Shown in pieces: positions 1-19,827 of a stretch of DNA of 64,000 nucleotides (the first letter of the stretch is position 1; each line of letters opens with the position of its first letter). A program made the translations under genes and the position numbers. Source of the DNA: Rhododendron vialii (lineage: Eukaryota; Streptophyta; Magnoliopsida; Ericales; Ericaceae). The stretch covers positions 43,708,352-43,772,351 of the forward strand of contig NC_080562.1 in the NCBI RefSeq assembly GCF_030253575.1, written 5' to 3'. The notes beneath the pieces are model-generated. The model ran no database searches and had not been told where the DNA came from. It was given only the letters and a program-made list of their open reading frames with translations.

Positions 1-635
1 CAGTTGGGCAGGCTTTTGGTTTTGTATCATTCAAATCCTGTTGCTGCTATTGCCGTGGATTTCCACTGCTTATGTGGGTATTCTTCTTGCCCTGAGTGGA
101 TGTGAAGTGTGTGTGAGAGAGGGGTGTAAGAACCGAACAGTGTAAAAATGTTGTTTGAGTGATTGATTTGAGAAGTGTTGTATTGCCTATGTTTGAAAAC
201 AGATTTGTGAATTCAAGTTTTATTGTGAATTCATCAGTAGTTTGTGATCAAAATCATCTTTTTGGATGGAGTAGATGAAAGTGGCATCTGAGAAAAAAAT
301 ATGCTAATCCCATTGCTTGCTACAGTGGGGATCCGGAGGGAATATCCTTTTTGTGAAAAGGTCTCCGTCTCTCATCCGGTTCACTGGTCCTAATCAATTC
401 TGGGTGTATCAATTGCCTATTGGATGGAATTTTGCACCTTTGTGATCAATTGACTCGACTCTTTTGGGAGTTATATTTGGTAGCTTTTTATATGGAACGG
501 CATAAAAGTAAGAAAATGTTACTACCATGTTAAATTTCGAAGTTAAAAAAAATAAAATAAAGGGATGACTATCACTTCAATACTTGAGACAAAAGAACAA
601 GATAACCACCATGGATTCAATTGTTGAAAATACTA
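1..635. other. Left-edge intergenic stretch
   Basis: No gene could be supported here. The first ~105 bases are open on the plus strand and end in a stop, which could be the tail of a gene cut by the window edge, but the peptide is not recognisable and other frames are also open. The rest is AT-rich upstream sequence of the DUF2358 gene. Confidence 0.4.
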
Positions 636-908
636 CTCCCTCCGTCTCTTATTTATTGTCTAGTATTTCATTTTGGGATATCTCTAAATAAGTGTCCATT
701 TTGTAAAGTTAGTGGTAAAAATTGGCGCATTGTCTATTTTGTTCCTAAAAGTAGATTTCACTTTAAAAAGTTAGTGGGTAAAAGTGTAATGATAATGGGT
801 AAGTAGGGAAAGTGGAAGAAAAAGTTGATGTGAAAGGTATAATGATGATGTTTTTTTAATAAATTGGAGTTACGAAGCAGGACACTTAAAAAGGAACGGA
901 AGAGGGAG
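636..908. mobile_element. Stowaway-like MITE
   Basis: The element begins CTCCCTCCGT and ends with the matching inverted sequence (ACGGAAGAGGGAG, slightly diverged). TA dinucleotides flank both sides (634-635 and 909-910). CTCCCTCCGT-type termini with TA duplication are the hallmark of Tc1/mariner-derived Stowaway MITEs. It is 273 bp, has no coding capacity, and ends about 260 bp before the DUF2358 start codon, so it may form part of that promoter. A second family member sits in KDSA intron 3. Confidence 0.85.
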
Positions 909-1078
909 TACAAAAAAAGACAACTTTGACACGAAACGTGGCAGACATGAGGTAGTCAATTTGATATTCGGGTTCGACCCCCCGGTTTACTCTGGTATAA
1001 GCTGAGACAGAGAATACACTCGATTCCCCCTTTTCAGAACCACTCAAAATACTTTTCTCACTTAATTTTAAGGACACA

Positions 1079-1082
<4 letters not shown>

Positions 1083-1111
<29 letters not shown>
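1083..1111 (+). repeat. (CT)n microsatellite in 5' leader
   Basis: An uninterrupted CT run lies about 55 bases before the DUF2358 start codon, probably in its 5' untranslated leader. CT-rich leaders are common in plant housekeeping genes. Reverse-strand RERERE-type open frames here are artefacts of the repeat. Confidence 0.9.
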
Positions 1112-1113
<2 letters not shown>

Positions 1114-1165
1114 GAAACGTTGAACTGATAAAACTGAAAGAAAACTGGGAGAGAAGGAAACACGA

Positions 1166-2116
1166 ATGGCTTTTCTGGCGCCAACCCTGTCTTCTCCGAT
1201 TCTAATCCTCCACTCCAAATACAAACCCATCCTCATTCACCACACCTCTCTCTCTCCTCCTCCTCTTTCTGGTAGACACGCCGCCCCTCTCTTCGCTCTC
1301 CCAAAGCAGCTTGAACCCCCACTTCCTCCTCCTCCTCCTCCTTCTCCCGTTGGGGTAGCCCAGGTCGACCAATCCCCCAATACCACTACCACCCACCACA
1401 ACGACGACAACAACAACCAAAAAAGCGACTTCTATGTCAATCTGGGTCTTGCTGTACGGACGCTTCGCGAAGACATGCCTTTACTCTTTACCAAAGACCT
1501 CAACTACAACATTTACAGGTACTACTGTTTTATCTATTGAGATTCAAGATGACCTGCGCCTCCATGTATCGTCTATTCATTTTTCAATTTTAAGATAAGA
1601 AATAATTTTGATTAAATTGGCAGGGATGACATCACGTTTACAGACCCATTGAACAAGTTCGCCGGCATTGAGAATTACAAATTGATCTTCTGGGCACTTC
1701 GGTTTCACGGCCGAATTCTGTTCAGAGAAATCGGAGTTGACGTACTTAGGATTTGGCAGCCTTCTGAGAATGTCATATTGATTAGGTGGAACTTGAGGGG
1801 TATTCCTAGGGTCCCCTGGGAGGCAAAGGGCCAGTTCCAGGGCACCTCCCGCTACAAATTGGATCGAAATGGCAAAATTTATGAGCACAAGGTTGACAAT
1901 TTGGCATTCAATTTTCCTCAACAACTGAAGCCGGCGGTGTCGGTTCTTGACTTGGTTTCTGCTTGTCCAGCCAGTCCAAATCCCACATTCTTTTTGGGTC
2001 CTGTGGATCTCAACTCTTACTCATCTTCGTGGGTAGAGTTGTATCGGGCGGTTAGGGAGGCTTTGGATCGTGAAAATCACTTGACTCTACATGATCACTT
2101 AGTTCCTTGTTCATAG
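1166..2116 (+). CDS. DUF2358 family chloroplast protein
   Basis: Two exons, 1166-1518 and 1624-2116, are joined AG|G across a GT-AG intron and encode 281 residues. The N-terminus is rich in Ser, Pro and Thr with few acidic residues, followed by a PPPPPP tract; it looks like a chloroplast transit peptide. From about residue 95 the protein matches my memory of the DUF2358 family (a SnoaL/NTF2-like fold; Arabidopsis At1g79510 and At1g16320), with conserved stretches such as FYVNLGLAVRTLREDMP and a WNLRGIPRVPWE segment. The biochemical role is unknown; plastid location is inferred. The start is the first Met, after the CT-rich leader. It is convergent with KDSA, and the two are also neighbours in Arabidopsis. 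Confidence 0.93.
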
Positions 2117-3560
2117 TTAGTCTAGCAGGTATACGATATATATACATCCTACTTTCCGGGTACATTTTTGTGTATTCTTATAGTAGAAAATTGTTCGTCA
2201 ATGGCAAATAACGTTTTCGTTAGAGGATAAGGGTGTATACATACATAATGTTGTTCATCAATGACAAATAATTCTTGGGCATGCTTATTGAACTCATACT
2301 TTGGAGTTTCCAATAAGTCTCATTTCAGTTTATTTGTGCTTTCAATCTTTGCTCCATTTTCATTAGGTCTGTCCAAGACTAACGTTGTAGAAGGAATGCT
2401 TGTTGACAATGTTTTGATGGCAGAATGTATTGTAATGACGAAAGATCTAAGAGTGTATTTCATTATCATTTTCTGTTTCCGTTTCATTCTGAATTGTGTG
2501 TTGGTAGTATAGTTTTCTTATGCTTCTCATGAACTTCATTGCCAAGTTATTCTATCTTATTTAAGGTTGCTTGCGCGCTAATCTGTTATGCTAAGGTTCC
2601 TTCATTAGTCCTTGTATAACGTAAGTAGTTAAGTTTGTCATCTAGTAAATGTGGTTTCAGATTCAATGCTAGACACCAGCTGAAAGAAATATGGTTCATT
2701 TTGCATGGATTCAGGACAGTAGGTGCTATTGTTTCCTACTTAGTTTTGACTTGTTCGGTGCAATGCTTCATTTTGCATGGATTCAGGACAGTAGGTGCTA
2801 TTGTTTCCTACTTAGTTTTGACTTGTTCGGTGCAATGCTTCATTTTTAGTCTTCATGAATTCAGTCAGTTCAGTCTATGCCTGACCGTTTTGTTATGCTT
2901 TGAATGCCATTAGTGGTTGGGTAGATTTTCTCTGCATGCACTTGAACTCTGAAAATAGGGCTGCTAGCCTGCTTGCTGCCAGCTTTGTAGCATAGACAGT
3001 TACAGAAGCAGTCGCAAATAGCCTGTTCTGCTCCTTTAGTTGTGTAAACTTCATCTCCGTTGCTGTCTAACTTTGCCAAGACAGATCTTTGAATTGTGGG
3101 TTGCTGTAGAATTGATTTCTATGTTTGTGTTTATCATGTCATCCCTTGTATGCCTTTGGACTGGCAATCTGTGTGTAGATGAAACAGCATCTGCGTGCAT
3201 TCTGATGGTTATAACTAGGTAGTTCCTCAACGCGTTATCTATATCTGAGTTTCTATGACGTTCGTTCAACCACCACCCCAGTCGCTTGCTACTTTAGCTT
3301 AGCCTCTGTAATAATGACATGCGGAGGCCGTATAACCAGACCAGAGGGTAATCGGGAAACAGATGCATAACATTGTGAAAAATGATGGAGTGATGAGATT
3401 GCATAATTCAAATGTTTTTGACATAGTAGCACTCGGTAAATTATGTTTTGTGGGAACAAAATTTTAGCACACTGATTCATGGTTAAAAAAATGGTGGTTA
3501 CTAGGCTTTTCCCCATGTCTAAGAACTTTTGAATACTATGAATAGTAAAAGAGAAGAAAT
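2117..3560. other. 3' flank of DUF2358, no gene seen
   Basis: AT-rich sequence that probably holds the 3' untranslated region and spacer. Short open frames on both strands lack homology that I can recognise. Apart from the 72-bp tandem duplication listed separately, I see nothing structured. Confidence 0.5.
2695..2838. repeat. 72-bp perfect tandem duplication
   Basis: Two identical 72-base units (2695-2766, 2767-2838) start TTCATTTTGCATGG, followed by the first bases of a third. Identity is complete as far as I can see, so the duplication is recent. It lies in the 3' flank of the DUF2358 gene. Confidence 0.92.
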
Positions 3561-3569
3561 CCTGCGCCT

Positions 3570-3945
3570 TGTTTGTAGTGGGCCGAATCTGAACTCGGCA
3601 ACGGGCAGAACCTGTTTGGTAGCCAGAACCCCACGAAGGCGAGATGGGCCCGACTAGTAGACCAGGAGAACCGAGCGTAATGGGCCGGTCGGCCCACTTG
3701 TTTGGCGGCCCAGATTTGGTCCGGTCATCAGCCTTTTAGGAACCAAAGGATTCTAGAGTGTTCTCGAAGGTCCTAGAGGCCCACATGTTGAGCATGGTCT
3801 GCTTGGGGGCCAAGTATGCCCTCTCAATAAATATCAAGGTAAAGGTTGAGAGGAGGTAAGTCCCAAAAACTCGTTTTCAGCCCTCATCCTCTCTTCTCTC
3901 TGATTGATACTGACTTGCTCGTCGGAAGGAGGGTCAAATACAAAA
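3570..3945 (+). mobile_element. Degenerate LTR fragment (Gypsy type, probable)
   Basis: A GC-richer patch with several GGGCC/GGCCC blocks, an AATAAATA box, then CTCTCTTCTC and CTGACTTGCTCGTCGGAAGG. The last motif resembles the conserved 3' part of many plant Gypsy LTRs (CTGACTTGAGCGTCGGAG). No partner LTR, primer-binding site or coding region was found, so it is a solo or truncated remnant. Confidence 0.5.
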
Positions 3946-4563
3946 GAAAGAAGATCATGCAAAGCAAGCTCGTAAAACCACAGTATGAAAGAATTTTAAA
4001 GCCTTTGCAAGTGTAGGAAAAAATGCTCAAGTGCAACAAACCCCAATGTACACATAAGGCCCCACCACCACTTCAAAAAGAGAACGAATGTGAGGATTCG
4101 ATATGTATCCTCTGACATAAAGAGCTATCCTACAACTACTTTGGTAACCTATTCTGAACAGAGACGCTTACATTTAAAACAAATTATACATGTAATGACT
4201 GTAGTGTTTTACGAAAATCTTCATGTGTTTGACATACAAAACAATGATACAACCAAAGAATTATTCGTTTGCAATTAATAAAGTTGCAGGATACATTTTT
4301 CTAATATTCGTTTACAATCAAGAAAGTTGCAGGATACCTTTCTCTAGCTAAAAACTCTGCTTTCAAACACTTTCAGTGAAGAGTTTCTAGAGGGTGACAG
4401 GAAAAAGGAGACACACGAAGTCCAAAGCTGCATTCCACAAGGTATTGATTGGATTGTTGGCACCTCACAGAGTTTAAGCTAATCAACAAGAGACAATATT
4501 CAATCCACTCGTTTCTCCTCTTCTTTTGGTTGGCATTGCCCTTGAGAGAAGCCTCAAAGTCTT

Positions 4564-12834
<8,271 letters not shown>

Positions 12835-13547
12835 CTCTGGACAAAACACTTCAAGATTTTAGCTTTATCTCGTGACAAAGAAAAGCTGAATTATCTGTAG
12901 AGGGATTCACAAGAAAATAGACCTAGAACAATTTGAAGGAAAGACCAAGAACAGACGCATCGAATTAAGGAAGGTACCTTTGTGAGCTGTTGTGATTTTG
13001 ATCTAAATGGGATCTGATTCGTAGGCTCCTTTCTTCCTTTGTTTTGGCTTCGGATCAACTTTTATGGCAGAGACAAATTTGGAATTCGAATTGAAATTGA
13101 AAATGGGTAAGAGGTGCTGCCAACCACCGGCATCGGAAGTAGGTCCTTATGTTTCCGGCACACAAAAGTTCGATTTTTATTTTTCGTAATTTACACAAAC
13201 TTCTCCCGAGTTTTCTGACAAATACTTATACTGCGAGCCTAAGGTTTACGGCTTGTTGTTCGCCATTGGCATTCCCGCAAAAATTGAGCCGAATAAATCT
13301 ACATAAAAATAAAAATAAGTTAATAAGCTATTTTTTTCGTTTTTATTCAAAAAATATTAAATTTCGATCAAAATTTTATACTTTTTAAATTCCTCTCGTC
13401 ATGAAGATGCAATAATCCCCAAAAAAATAAGGATAAGCCAAGTGATACGAAAAAAATTTGAATAAGGACAAAAAATAAGCCACTTTGGCTTATTTGTCCG
13501 AACACCCCCTAATTCACATGCTATGAATTGGAGTGAAAAGTTTGAGT
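12835..13547. other. KDSA 5' leader and start of KDSA/ZIP divergent spacer
   Basis: It contains the KDSA leader and promoter on the minus strand. No further gene is seen. Around 13440-13510 a short imperfect inverted block around AATAAGCC may be another MITE remnant. Confidence 0.5.
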
Positions 13548-13951
13548 TTCCCGACAGGAAAATCCCGACCGAATTCCCGACGGCCCGTCGGGCCCACTCC
13601 GGCCACCTGACGGATGATCCAAGCCGTACAAAAATTCTATAAAAAAAACCCGAGTGGGTCCATATGGGAATCAGGCATTCGACGTGTGTAGGTGGCCGAT
13701 CCAAACACTTCATTTTTGTGTGTATATAAACATATATACACACAAAAACGAAGTGTATATACACACAAAAATGAAGTGTTTGGATCGGTAATCTACACAC
13801 GTCGGATGCCATTGATTCCAGCGCACGCCCACTCGGGTTTTTTTTTTAGAATTTTTGGACGGCTCGGATCATCCGTCCGGTGGCCGGAATGGGCCCGACA
13901 GGCCGTTGGAAATTCGGTCGGGATTTTCCCGTTGGGACTGTAGCACCACTG
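13534..13951. mobile_element. Foldback MITE, possible MULE type
   Basis: Two long arms (about 13548-13730 and 13755-13937) are inverted copies: GGGCCCACTCCGGCCAC pairs with GTGGCCGGAATGGGCCC, and CCGATCCAAACACTTCA pairs with TGAAGTGTTTGGATCGG. The centre has repeated ACACACAAAAA blocks. GAATTGGAG occurs at 13525-13533 and 13952-13960, a candidate 9-bp target duplication. A relative lies at 35820-36080. Confidence 0.75.
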
Positions 13952-14002
13952 GAATTGGAGCAAGATAGGCTGATGTAAATAAGTTGAAATGTTGAAGGTC
14001 GG

Positions 14003-14236
14003 CTCCGTTCCGGAACAACTTCTTAAAAAATAAGTACTTATTTCACAATTTCAAATTTAAAAATAATATAAATGAAAAATAATTTTTCAATTTTTTTTGC
14101 ATCGTATTAAAGATCTCAATGAGATCTATCAAACAAGATCCATATTGATAGAAAAATTACTTGCGTAAACACATAATTTTTTAACTTGAAATTGTCTTCT
14201 TAAAAAATAAGTACTTATACCCCTTTCTGGAACGGG
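14003..14236. mobile_element. Small AT-rich MITE
   Basis: The ends are inverted (GCTCCGTTCCGGAAC against TTTCTGGAACGGG). The block CTTCTTAAAAAATAAGTACT appears in both arms around an AT-rich middle. It is non-coding. Confidence 0.6.
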
Positions 14237-14540
14237 TTATAATCTGCAACGTACTTGAAGAGTTTGATGAAGCCATAAGTGAAATCTTAAGTGGTTTTCA
14301 AAATGAATTTTTCAAAGATTTCTCCTAAAATCTTTTTACTTCTAATATTTTTCTCTCTATCTTTCTCCACTTATTATTCTTACTATTTTTAAAAAAAAAA
14401 ATAAAACACAATTCAAACATAGCATAAGGAAATCTGATCTTGAGATGGCTGAAGAAGAGTTAAACCCACGTGTACACAGTACGTACCAATTTTACTTGGA
14501 GAAGTAGCTACTCCCTTTCCTCTCATCTCTAGTAAGATTA

Positions 14541-14826
14541 TTATGTGGGGTTCACTACGGGTCTCATACAAATGATCTGAGTCATTCATTAAATGTAACA
14601 TATTTTTTTAAGAGCTCCTATGAAAAATCAACTCAATCCAATACCTATAGATGTTTGATTCAATCATCTAAATTTTCCTTATCTTGAAATCCAAATGAAA
14701 AGTTAGATGATTAAATCGAGCACTTATAAGTATTGGATTTAGCTTATTTTTTGCGAGGACCCTTAAAAAAATGTTTTACATTTAATGAACGGCTCGAATC
14801 ATTTGGGTGGGACCTATAGTGGGCTT
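14541..14826. mobile_element. Foldback MITE copy A
   Basis: The left arm GATCTGAGTCATTCATTAAA pairs with the right arm TTTAATGAACGGCTCGAATC. The middle includes ATGAAAAATCAACTCAATCC and its inverted, diverged partner. Same family as the copy at 15090-15484. Confidence 0.72.
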
Positions 14827-15089
14827 CATATAACAATCTGTGCGTGATCTGTGTGAAATTCTCTATGTGGGTAGCACGGTTCTTTATCTCTACAGCTGTG
14901 TGTCTCAATGGGCTAGACACACACATATATACGAGGATGAAAGTGGGACCTCCTCTTGTGCTTATAAATGGCCTAGTCCATTATGCTTATAAAATGTCCA
15001 TTAATTCTCATTAAGGAGTATGATCCGTTTTTATTTATTTATAAGTTTAGATAGGAAAGTGTGGGTCTCTCCTTGATAATGCAATTTTA
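14827..15089. other. Spacer between two foldback MITEs
   Basis: AT-rich, no open frame of note. Parts around 14840-14890 may be the diverged right terminus of copy A (ATCTGTGCGTGATCTGTG). Confidence 0.4.
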
Positions 15090-15484
15090 AAGAACCAGTC
15101 TATCCACACAGACGAAAGTGCACAGATTGTGCACAGTTTTTTTATGGGCCCCCACCACGGGTCCCACATAAATGATCTGAGCCGTTCATTAAATGTAAAA
15201 CACTTTTTCAAAGGTCCCTATGAAAAATCAACTCAATCCAATACCTATAAGTTCTCAACCCAATCATCTAACTTTTCATTAAGATTTCAAGAAAATGAAA
15301 AGTTAAATAATTAGATCTAACACCTATAAGTATCGTATTAAGATGATTTCTCACGGGAACCTTTAAAAAAGTGTTTTACATTCAATGAACGGCTTGGATA
15401 ATTTGTGTGGGACCAGTGGTGGGCCCCACAAAAAATCTGTGCACAATCTGTGCATATAATGTCTGTGTGGACAGATTTTCTGAT
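15090..15484. mobile_element. Foldback MITE copy B, full-length
   Basis: Outer ends are inverted: CCACACAGAC and GTCTGTGTGG, then GTGCACAGATTGTGCACAG against TGTGCACAATCTGTGCA. The inner arms are those of copy A (CCACCACGGGTCCCACA, GAACGGCTTGGA). Arms are about 180 bp. Confidence 0.78.
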
Positions 15485-15584
15485 TTTTAAATTGTGCTGC
15501 AGTTCTTGAAATATGGGCCAATCACTTGAACTAGCCCATAATTTATCCAACATATTTTTTTGAGGTTAGTAGCTTTGGAAGCAA

Positions 15585-15724
15585 ATTGGAAAAATGACGG
15601 TCCAGAACGTATTTTGATAATTAATACCCGTCAAGGACATGTTGAGAACATTTGTTAATGCTGAAAATATCTTTAACGGATATTAATTATCAAAACACGT
15701 CATTGACCGTCATTTTCCCATCAA
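15585..15724. repeat. Imperfect hairpin
   Basis: TTGGAAAAATGACGGTC at the left pairs with GACCGTCATTTTCCCATC at the right. ATTTTGATAATTAATACCCG pairs with GGATATTAATTATCAAAA. Likely a small MITE. Confidence 0.6.
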
Positions 15725-15927
15725 ATTTAGTGGAAGACGAACTGAGTGATCCAACTGAGCCAAGTTATTACTATTTCTCATTCAAGGAGGCCGATGATAA
15801 GTTGAAAAGTTGGGGGGACGGTGTATTAGTCAAAAACCTCAGAACTCAAAAGAGATTGGTGTGTAGCATTTTTGTTCCTCATAATACTGGAGTACTATTT
15901 TTTAGAGTGCAATTTTGTTCATCCTCA

Positions 15928-16124
15928 TTAAAAGAGAGTGAACATTACTCACCTTTCTATTGGTTAAAATGGTGTGGATTTCACCACAAAGTGATATCAT
16001 GCTTATCATGCAACACACGTTTTGGTAAGCATGACATCACTTTGTGTTAGAGTTCACTCATGCGATGGGATCCATACCATTTCAACCAATAGAAAAGAGG
16101 ATAATGTTCACCCTCTACTCTCAA
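15928..16124. repeat. Imperfect hairpin, MITE-like
   Basis: GAGAGTGAACATTACTCACC at the left pairs with a diverged inverted copy ending GATAATGTTCACCCTC. CTATTGGTTAAAATGGTGTG pairs with CATACCATTTCAACCAATAG, and ACAAAGTGATATCATGCTTA with TAAGCATGACATCACTTTGT. The loop is about 10 nt around 16019. Confidence 0.68.
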
Positions 16125-17778
16125 CTCTTCTACTTTCCCTATCTTTGCTTCTTTTTTTGTATGTGGCGACACTACTATCCCTGTCTGTTTCTGGGTTGTG
16201 GTGATTTTGTGTCTATGTTGGTGGTAAAATAAAACGATTGGGTAACAGAAGGATGGCCTGGAGTCCAGAAATCTAATGTTATGCTGGCCCATAAGAGCCT
16301 CCTAAACTTGATAGTGGGAGGAAGCCTGGCCCAATTTACAACTCCAGTTATTATTTCATTTCCCTGTCTACCAGACCAGCAAGCTGTTTAGTACAAGTGG
16401 AAAGGTATCACACCTTTTTTTTTTTTTTTGGTTGGTCATGTTTCTCCATTATGGAGTAATAAAGTTTCAAAAGAAAATAAATACATATGGGAAATAGAAA
16501 CCGAAAAACAATAAAGTGGAAACTTTTACTTTTGGCAAACGGAGTATTAAGTCCTAATTGGATGCCATGGTTTTACAAAGACAAAATGGGAAGAAGATGT
16601 GATGACATCCTTGATTTCTACCAAAAATCAAATCCCATCCGGTGCACTTTTATAAAAAAAGAAAAAGAAGAAGAAAGGAAGACAAAAAGCAAGCAAATGG
16701 CCTAGTACTAGTAAGCAAAGTGTTAGTAAAAGAGACAGGGCAGGGCATTCATTAAACTAATCGCATCGCATAGCATTATTATACTAGCTGGTACTACTAA
16801 CGAAGAGCGAGCCAAAACATAGTAACGACATTAGGAGGAGGAGGAGTTGGGTATTTCGGTGAAATCTACTCGTACTGAGAATTGGCTTTGTTGAAGGTGG
16901 GATTTTATGGCAACAAAATGTCGACATCCACCCAACAGACAAACGTGAACCACTTTTTTAATTGCTACTTTTGCATCTCGATCTCAACAAGCTTACCTCT
17001 CTTCTCACCAAACTCTGCACTCTCTGGCCTCTACTTTTTCATTATATACTATCTTCATTTGATTTAATCCTAATCCGTTCTCTCGTCATTCCCAATCATC
17101 CATCGTATTCTAACCTCATCAACCTTACCTCCTCCTTTGCTGTAGGTACGTGTCTACCATTCATAACACATGACCAACTTATTCCTACAATCTCATCGTG
17201 CTTCTATGATGTAACGTGCAATCGTACGAAGTTGTACCTAAAAGTACTCATTTGTTTTTTCATACTACTTTTATTTGAGATATTCCTACGACGACTTTAT
17301 TGGGTATAAAATGATATGAATAGATATTTTGATTATACTTAAAAGTATCTAATTGTTTTTCTATAGTACTTTTATTTGAGATATTCCCACGATGACTTTA
17401 CCATACACAAAATGACAGGAATTGATGTTTTGAAAGTTGATATTAATAAATAAAAAAAACGATTACGCTACCAATGTAAGAGAACCTTTTACGTCACAAA
17501 AAGTGGAGCTTCTTTATTCGAGAACTCAATTCTATTGAGATTTTTTTTTCCCCCTATTAATAGATTCTCTTCGGTCACTGTGCCTCCAGATAGGAGTATT
17601 AGATATAACCACCAGCATAGAGCAACAGTCTCTCTATCATTCATCCCCTCCCCTCCCCTTCTCTTTTCCATCTCTCTCTCTATATGAATGGATGAAGTAA
17701 ACATTTAGAATATGAAACAACATACTTCCCCAGCGCCCAAGTAGATTTTCTCCTCCTCCTCCTTTCATCTGTTGCCTC
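16125..17778. other. ZIP upstream region
   Basis: No gene supported. It carries a T-run (about 16411-16430), pyrimidine-rich tracts just before the ZIP start (17638-17690, CCTCCCCTCCCC and CTCTCTCTC), and the 101-bp tandem duplication. The ZIP promoter must lie here, but I see no certain TATA box. Confidence 0.45.
17235..17437. repeat. Diverged ~101-bp tandem duplication
   Basis: Unit 1 (17235-17335) and unit 2 (17336-17437) both run TACYTAAAAGTA ... ACTTTTATTTGAGATATTCC ... ACGACTTTA-like. They differ at several places, so the event is older than the 72-bp duplication at 2695. Confidence 0.75.
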
Positions 17779-19221
17779 ATGACCATGACCAAGATGGCCA
17801 CCAACTTGAAAATTTGTTTATCGTCAATTTTAGTAGTTCTTCTGCTGGTACCAACTGTGGCATGGGGACACTGCACTTGCGATATCCAAGCCCAACACCA
17901 ACATAAAAGCAGAAGTAAGTCCCTCACGTATAAATTAATCGCAATTGCTTCAATTCTCGTTGCTGGTACCGTAGGGGTGGGCCTTCCCCAATTCGGAAGG
18001 AAATTTGAAGCACTAAGGCCAGAGAGTGACGTATTCTTTATGGTAAAGGCCTTTGCTGCTGGGGTGATACTTGCAACAGGCTATATTCACATACTGCCGG
18101 ATGCTTTCAACAGCTTAACATCACCTTGCCTAAAAGAAACTCTCTGGCAAGATTTCCCATTCACAGGGCTCGTAGCTATGATGTCTTCCATTGGTACCTT
18201 AATGGTCGACTCTTTCGCCACCGGCTACTATAAGAGGTTGCACTTCAATAATAACAGTAACAAGACCCATCAGGAAGTGATCCATGGCGACGAAGAGATC
18301 AGGGTCATTGTTGGGGAGGAACATCAAGGTCATGTACATATTCACACTCATGCTACCCATGGTCATGCTCATGGCTCTTCCACCAATATCCCATCATCTG
18401 GTCATCACGAAATCGTTACACTTGATCTTATCCGCCATCGCATAATATCTCAAGTAAAAGTTGTGCTTATGACTTAATTCCTTTTCTTCCTAAAACTGAT
18501 GACCTGTTCATCTCTGTTTTTTGGTCATAGTTGAAGATAATATGGGCTTTTCGTGTAGGTGTTGGAGCTGGGAATTGTGGTTCATTCCGTAATAATTGGA
18601 ATCTCCTTAGGCGCCTGTCAAAATCCTCAAGTAATAAAGCCTCTGTTGGCAGCCCTGTCTTTCCATCAATTTTTCGAGGGCATGGGACTTGGTGGCTGTA
18701 TCTCTCAGGTATGCAATATAAACATGTACGAAAATATACAGAATATAAAGGAAAGCAAAAGATAAACTCCACTATACCTTCTTCTTCTTTTTTAAACAGA
18801 GAGAGCGAGAGCGAGAGAGAGAGATCGCCCTAAACTTACCTAGAACAATCCCCCAATTTTTTTTTTTTTTTTTGATCCGCAATCCCCCAATTTCTCATCT
18901 ACCATTTTTGTGCAGGCAAAATTTGAGTCTCTATCCACGGCGATTATGGTGCTGTTTTTCTCCCTGACTGCCCCAGCAGGGATCGCTATTGGTATTGCAG
19001 TATCGAGTGTGTATAAGGAAGATAGTCCAACGGCTCTAATTGTGGAAGGGATATTCTACTCTGCTGCAGCTGGAATCCTGATTTACATGGCACTAGTTGA
19101 TCTACTAGCAGCAGATTTCATGAACCCAAGGATGCAAGACAATGGAAGGCTTCAGTTAGGGGCATATATTTCTCTTCTTCTTGGGGCTGGTTGCATGTCT
19201 GTTTTGGCCAAATGGGCTTAA
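17779..19221 (+). CDS. ZIP family zinc/iron transporter
   Basis: Three exons (17779-18453, 18559-18708, 18916-19221), all phase 0, give 376 residues. The predicted topology is that of plant ZIP/IRT proteins: a cleavable signal peptide (about 1-30), several N-terminal membrane spans, a cytosolic loop, then the C-terminal spans. The loop holds a His-rich metal-binding run around residues 185-205 ([15 protein letters not shown]). Signature spans are [15 protein letters not shown] and [11 protein letters not shown], with the His/Gly residues of the transport path. The C-terminus is LAKWA, as usual. It should carry divalent metals (Zn, Fe, Mn) across the plasma or an internal membrane; the substrate cannot be told from sequence. 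Several in-frame Mets (1, 3, 6) could be the start. Unlike its neighbours, I do not recall a ZIP at this place in Arabidopsis. Confidence 0.95.
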
Positions 19222-19458
19222 GTAATGTTGATTTGTTTTTCCATCAGAAGTAATTGGAAGCAAATGGTACAAACGCAACTCCAGACATTGTGTTCAGAAC
19301 CGTTAAATGCACGTGGATTCACATCTGGAATTGTGTTTCTAGACTTTTTTGTCAAACTTGATGGCCCAAACTTTTTCAGTTTCAGCAAGTTTTTCTCCCC
19401 TTTAGATAATGAAGACGTGTACAATGAACGAGATACGAAGTAGTTATTTGTTTACTAG

Positions 19459-19827
19459 TGTTAAAGTATCCCACTCAAAATCAATTGTCAATAAGTGGAG
19501 ACCCCGCTCAGGCTCATATATTAGTTTTGGAGGTGATTATTAACCGATGTGGGACAAGCTTTAACACTCTCCTGCACGTGTGACCCCTAACACGCACGTG
19601 GTGAGGTAAACAAACAATTGAATACATACGACAACGATCAACGACAAACAAAGGGGGAATCAACCATCAACAACATAGAGTTTTGTCCAAAAGCCTCCGA
19701 AAGCCTAGTTTTGATACCATGTTAAAGCATCCAACTGAGAATCAATTGGCAATGAGTGAAGAGACCGACTAGACTCATATATTAGTTTTTGAGGTGATTA
19801 TTAACCGAAGTGGGACAAGCTATTACA
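19459..19827 (-). mobile_element. Complete TRIM retroelement
   Basis: Two 108-bp direct repeats (19459-19566 and 19720-19827) start TGTTAAAG and end in ACA. Just inside the second repeat is TGATACCA, the reverse complement of the TGGTATCA primer-binding site matching initiator Met-tRNA, so the element reads on the minus strand. Total 369 bp, no coding capacity: a terminal-repeat retrotransposon in miniature. Flanks ACTAG and ACTAC may be a decayed 5-bp target duplication. It sits just downstream of the ZIP stop codon. Confidence 0.85.

Noticed and set aside
886-1236. Minus-strand 116-codon frame with a RERERE tract
   Set aside because: The tract is the reverse reading of the CT microsatellite and the frame overlaps the start of the DUF2358 gene.
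13399-13943. Frames on both strands with similar peptides (SGFF.RIF.RLGSSVRWPEW)
   Set aside because: The likeness is due to the inverted arms of a foldback element read from each side.
16882-17309. Small plus-strand frames upstream of ZIP
   Set aside because: Leu/Phe-rich from T-rich DNA, no homology recognised, and split by a tandem duplication.
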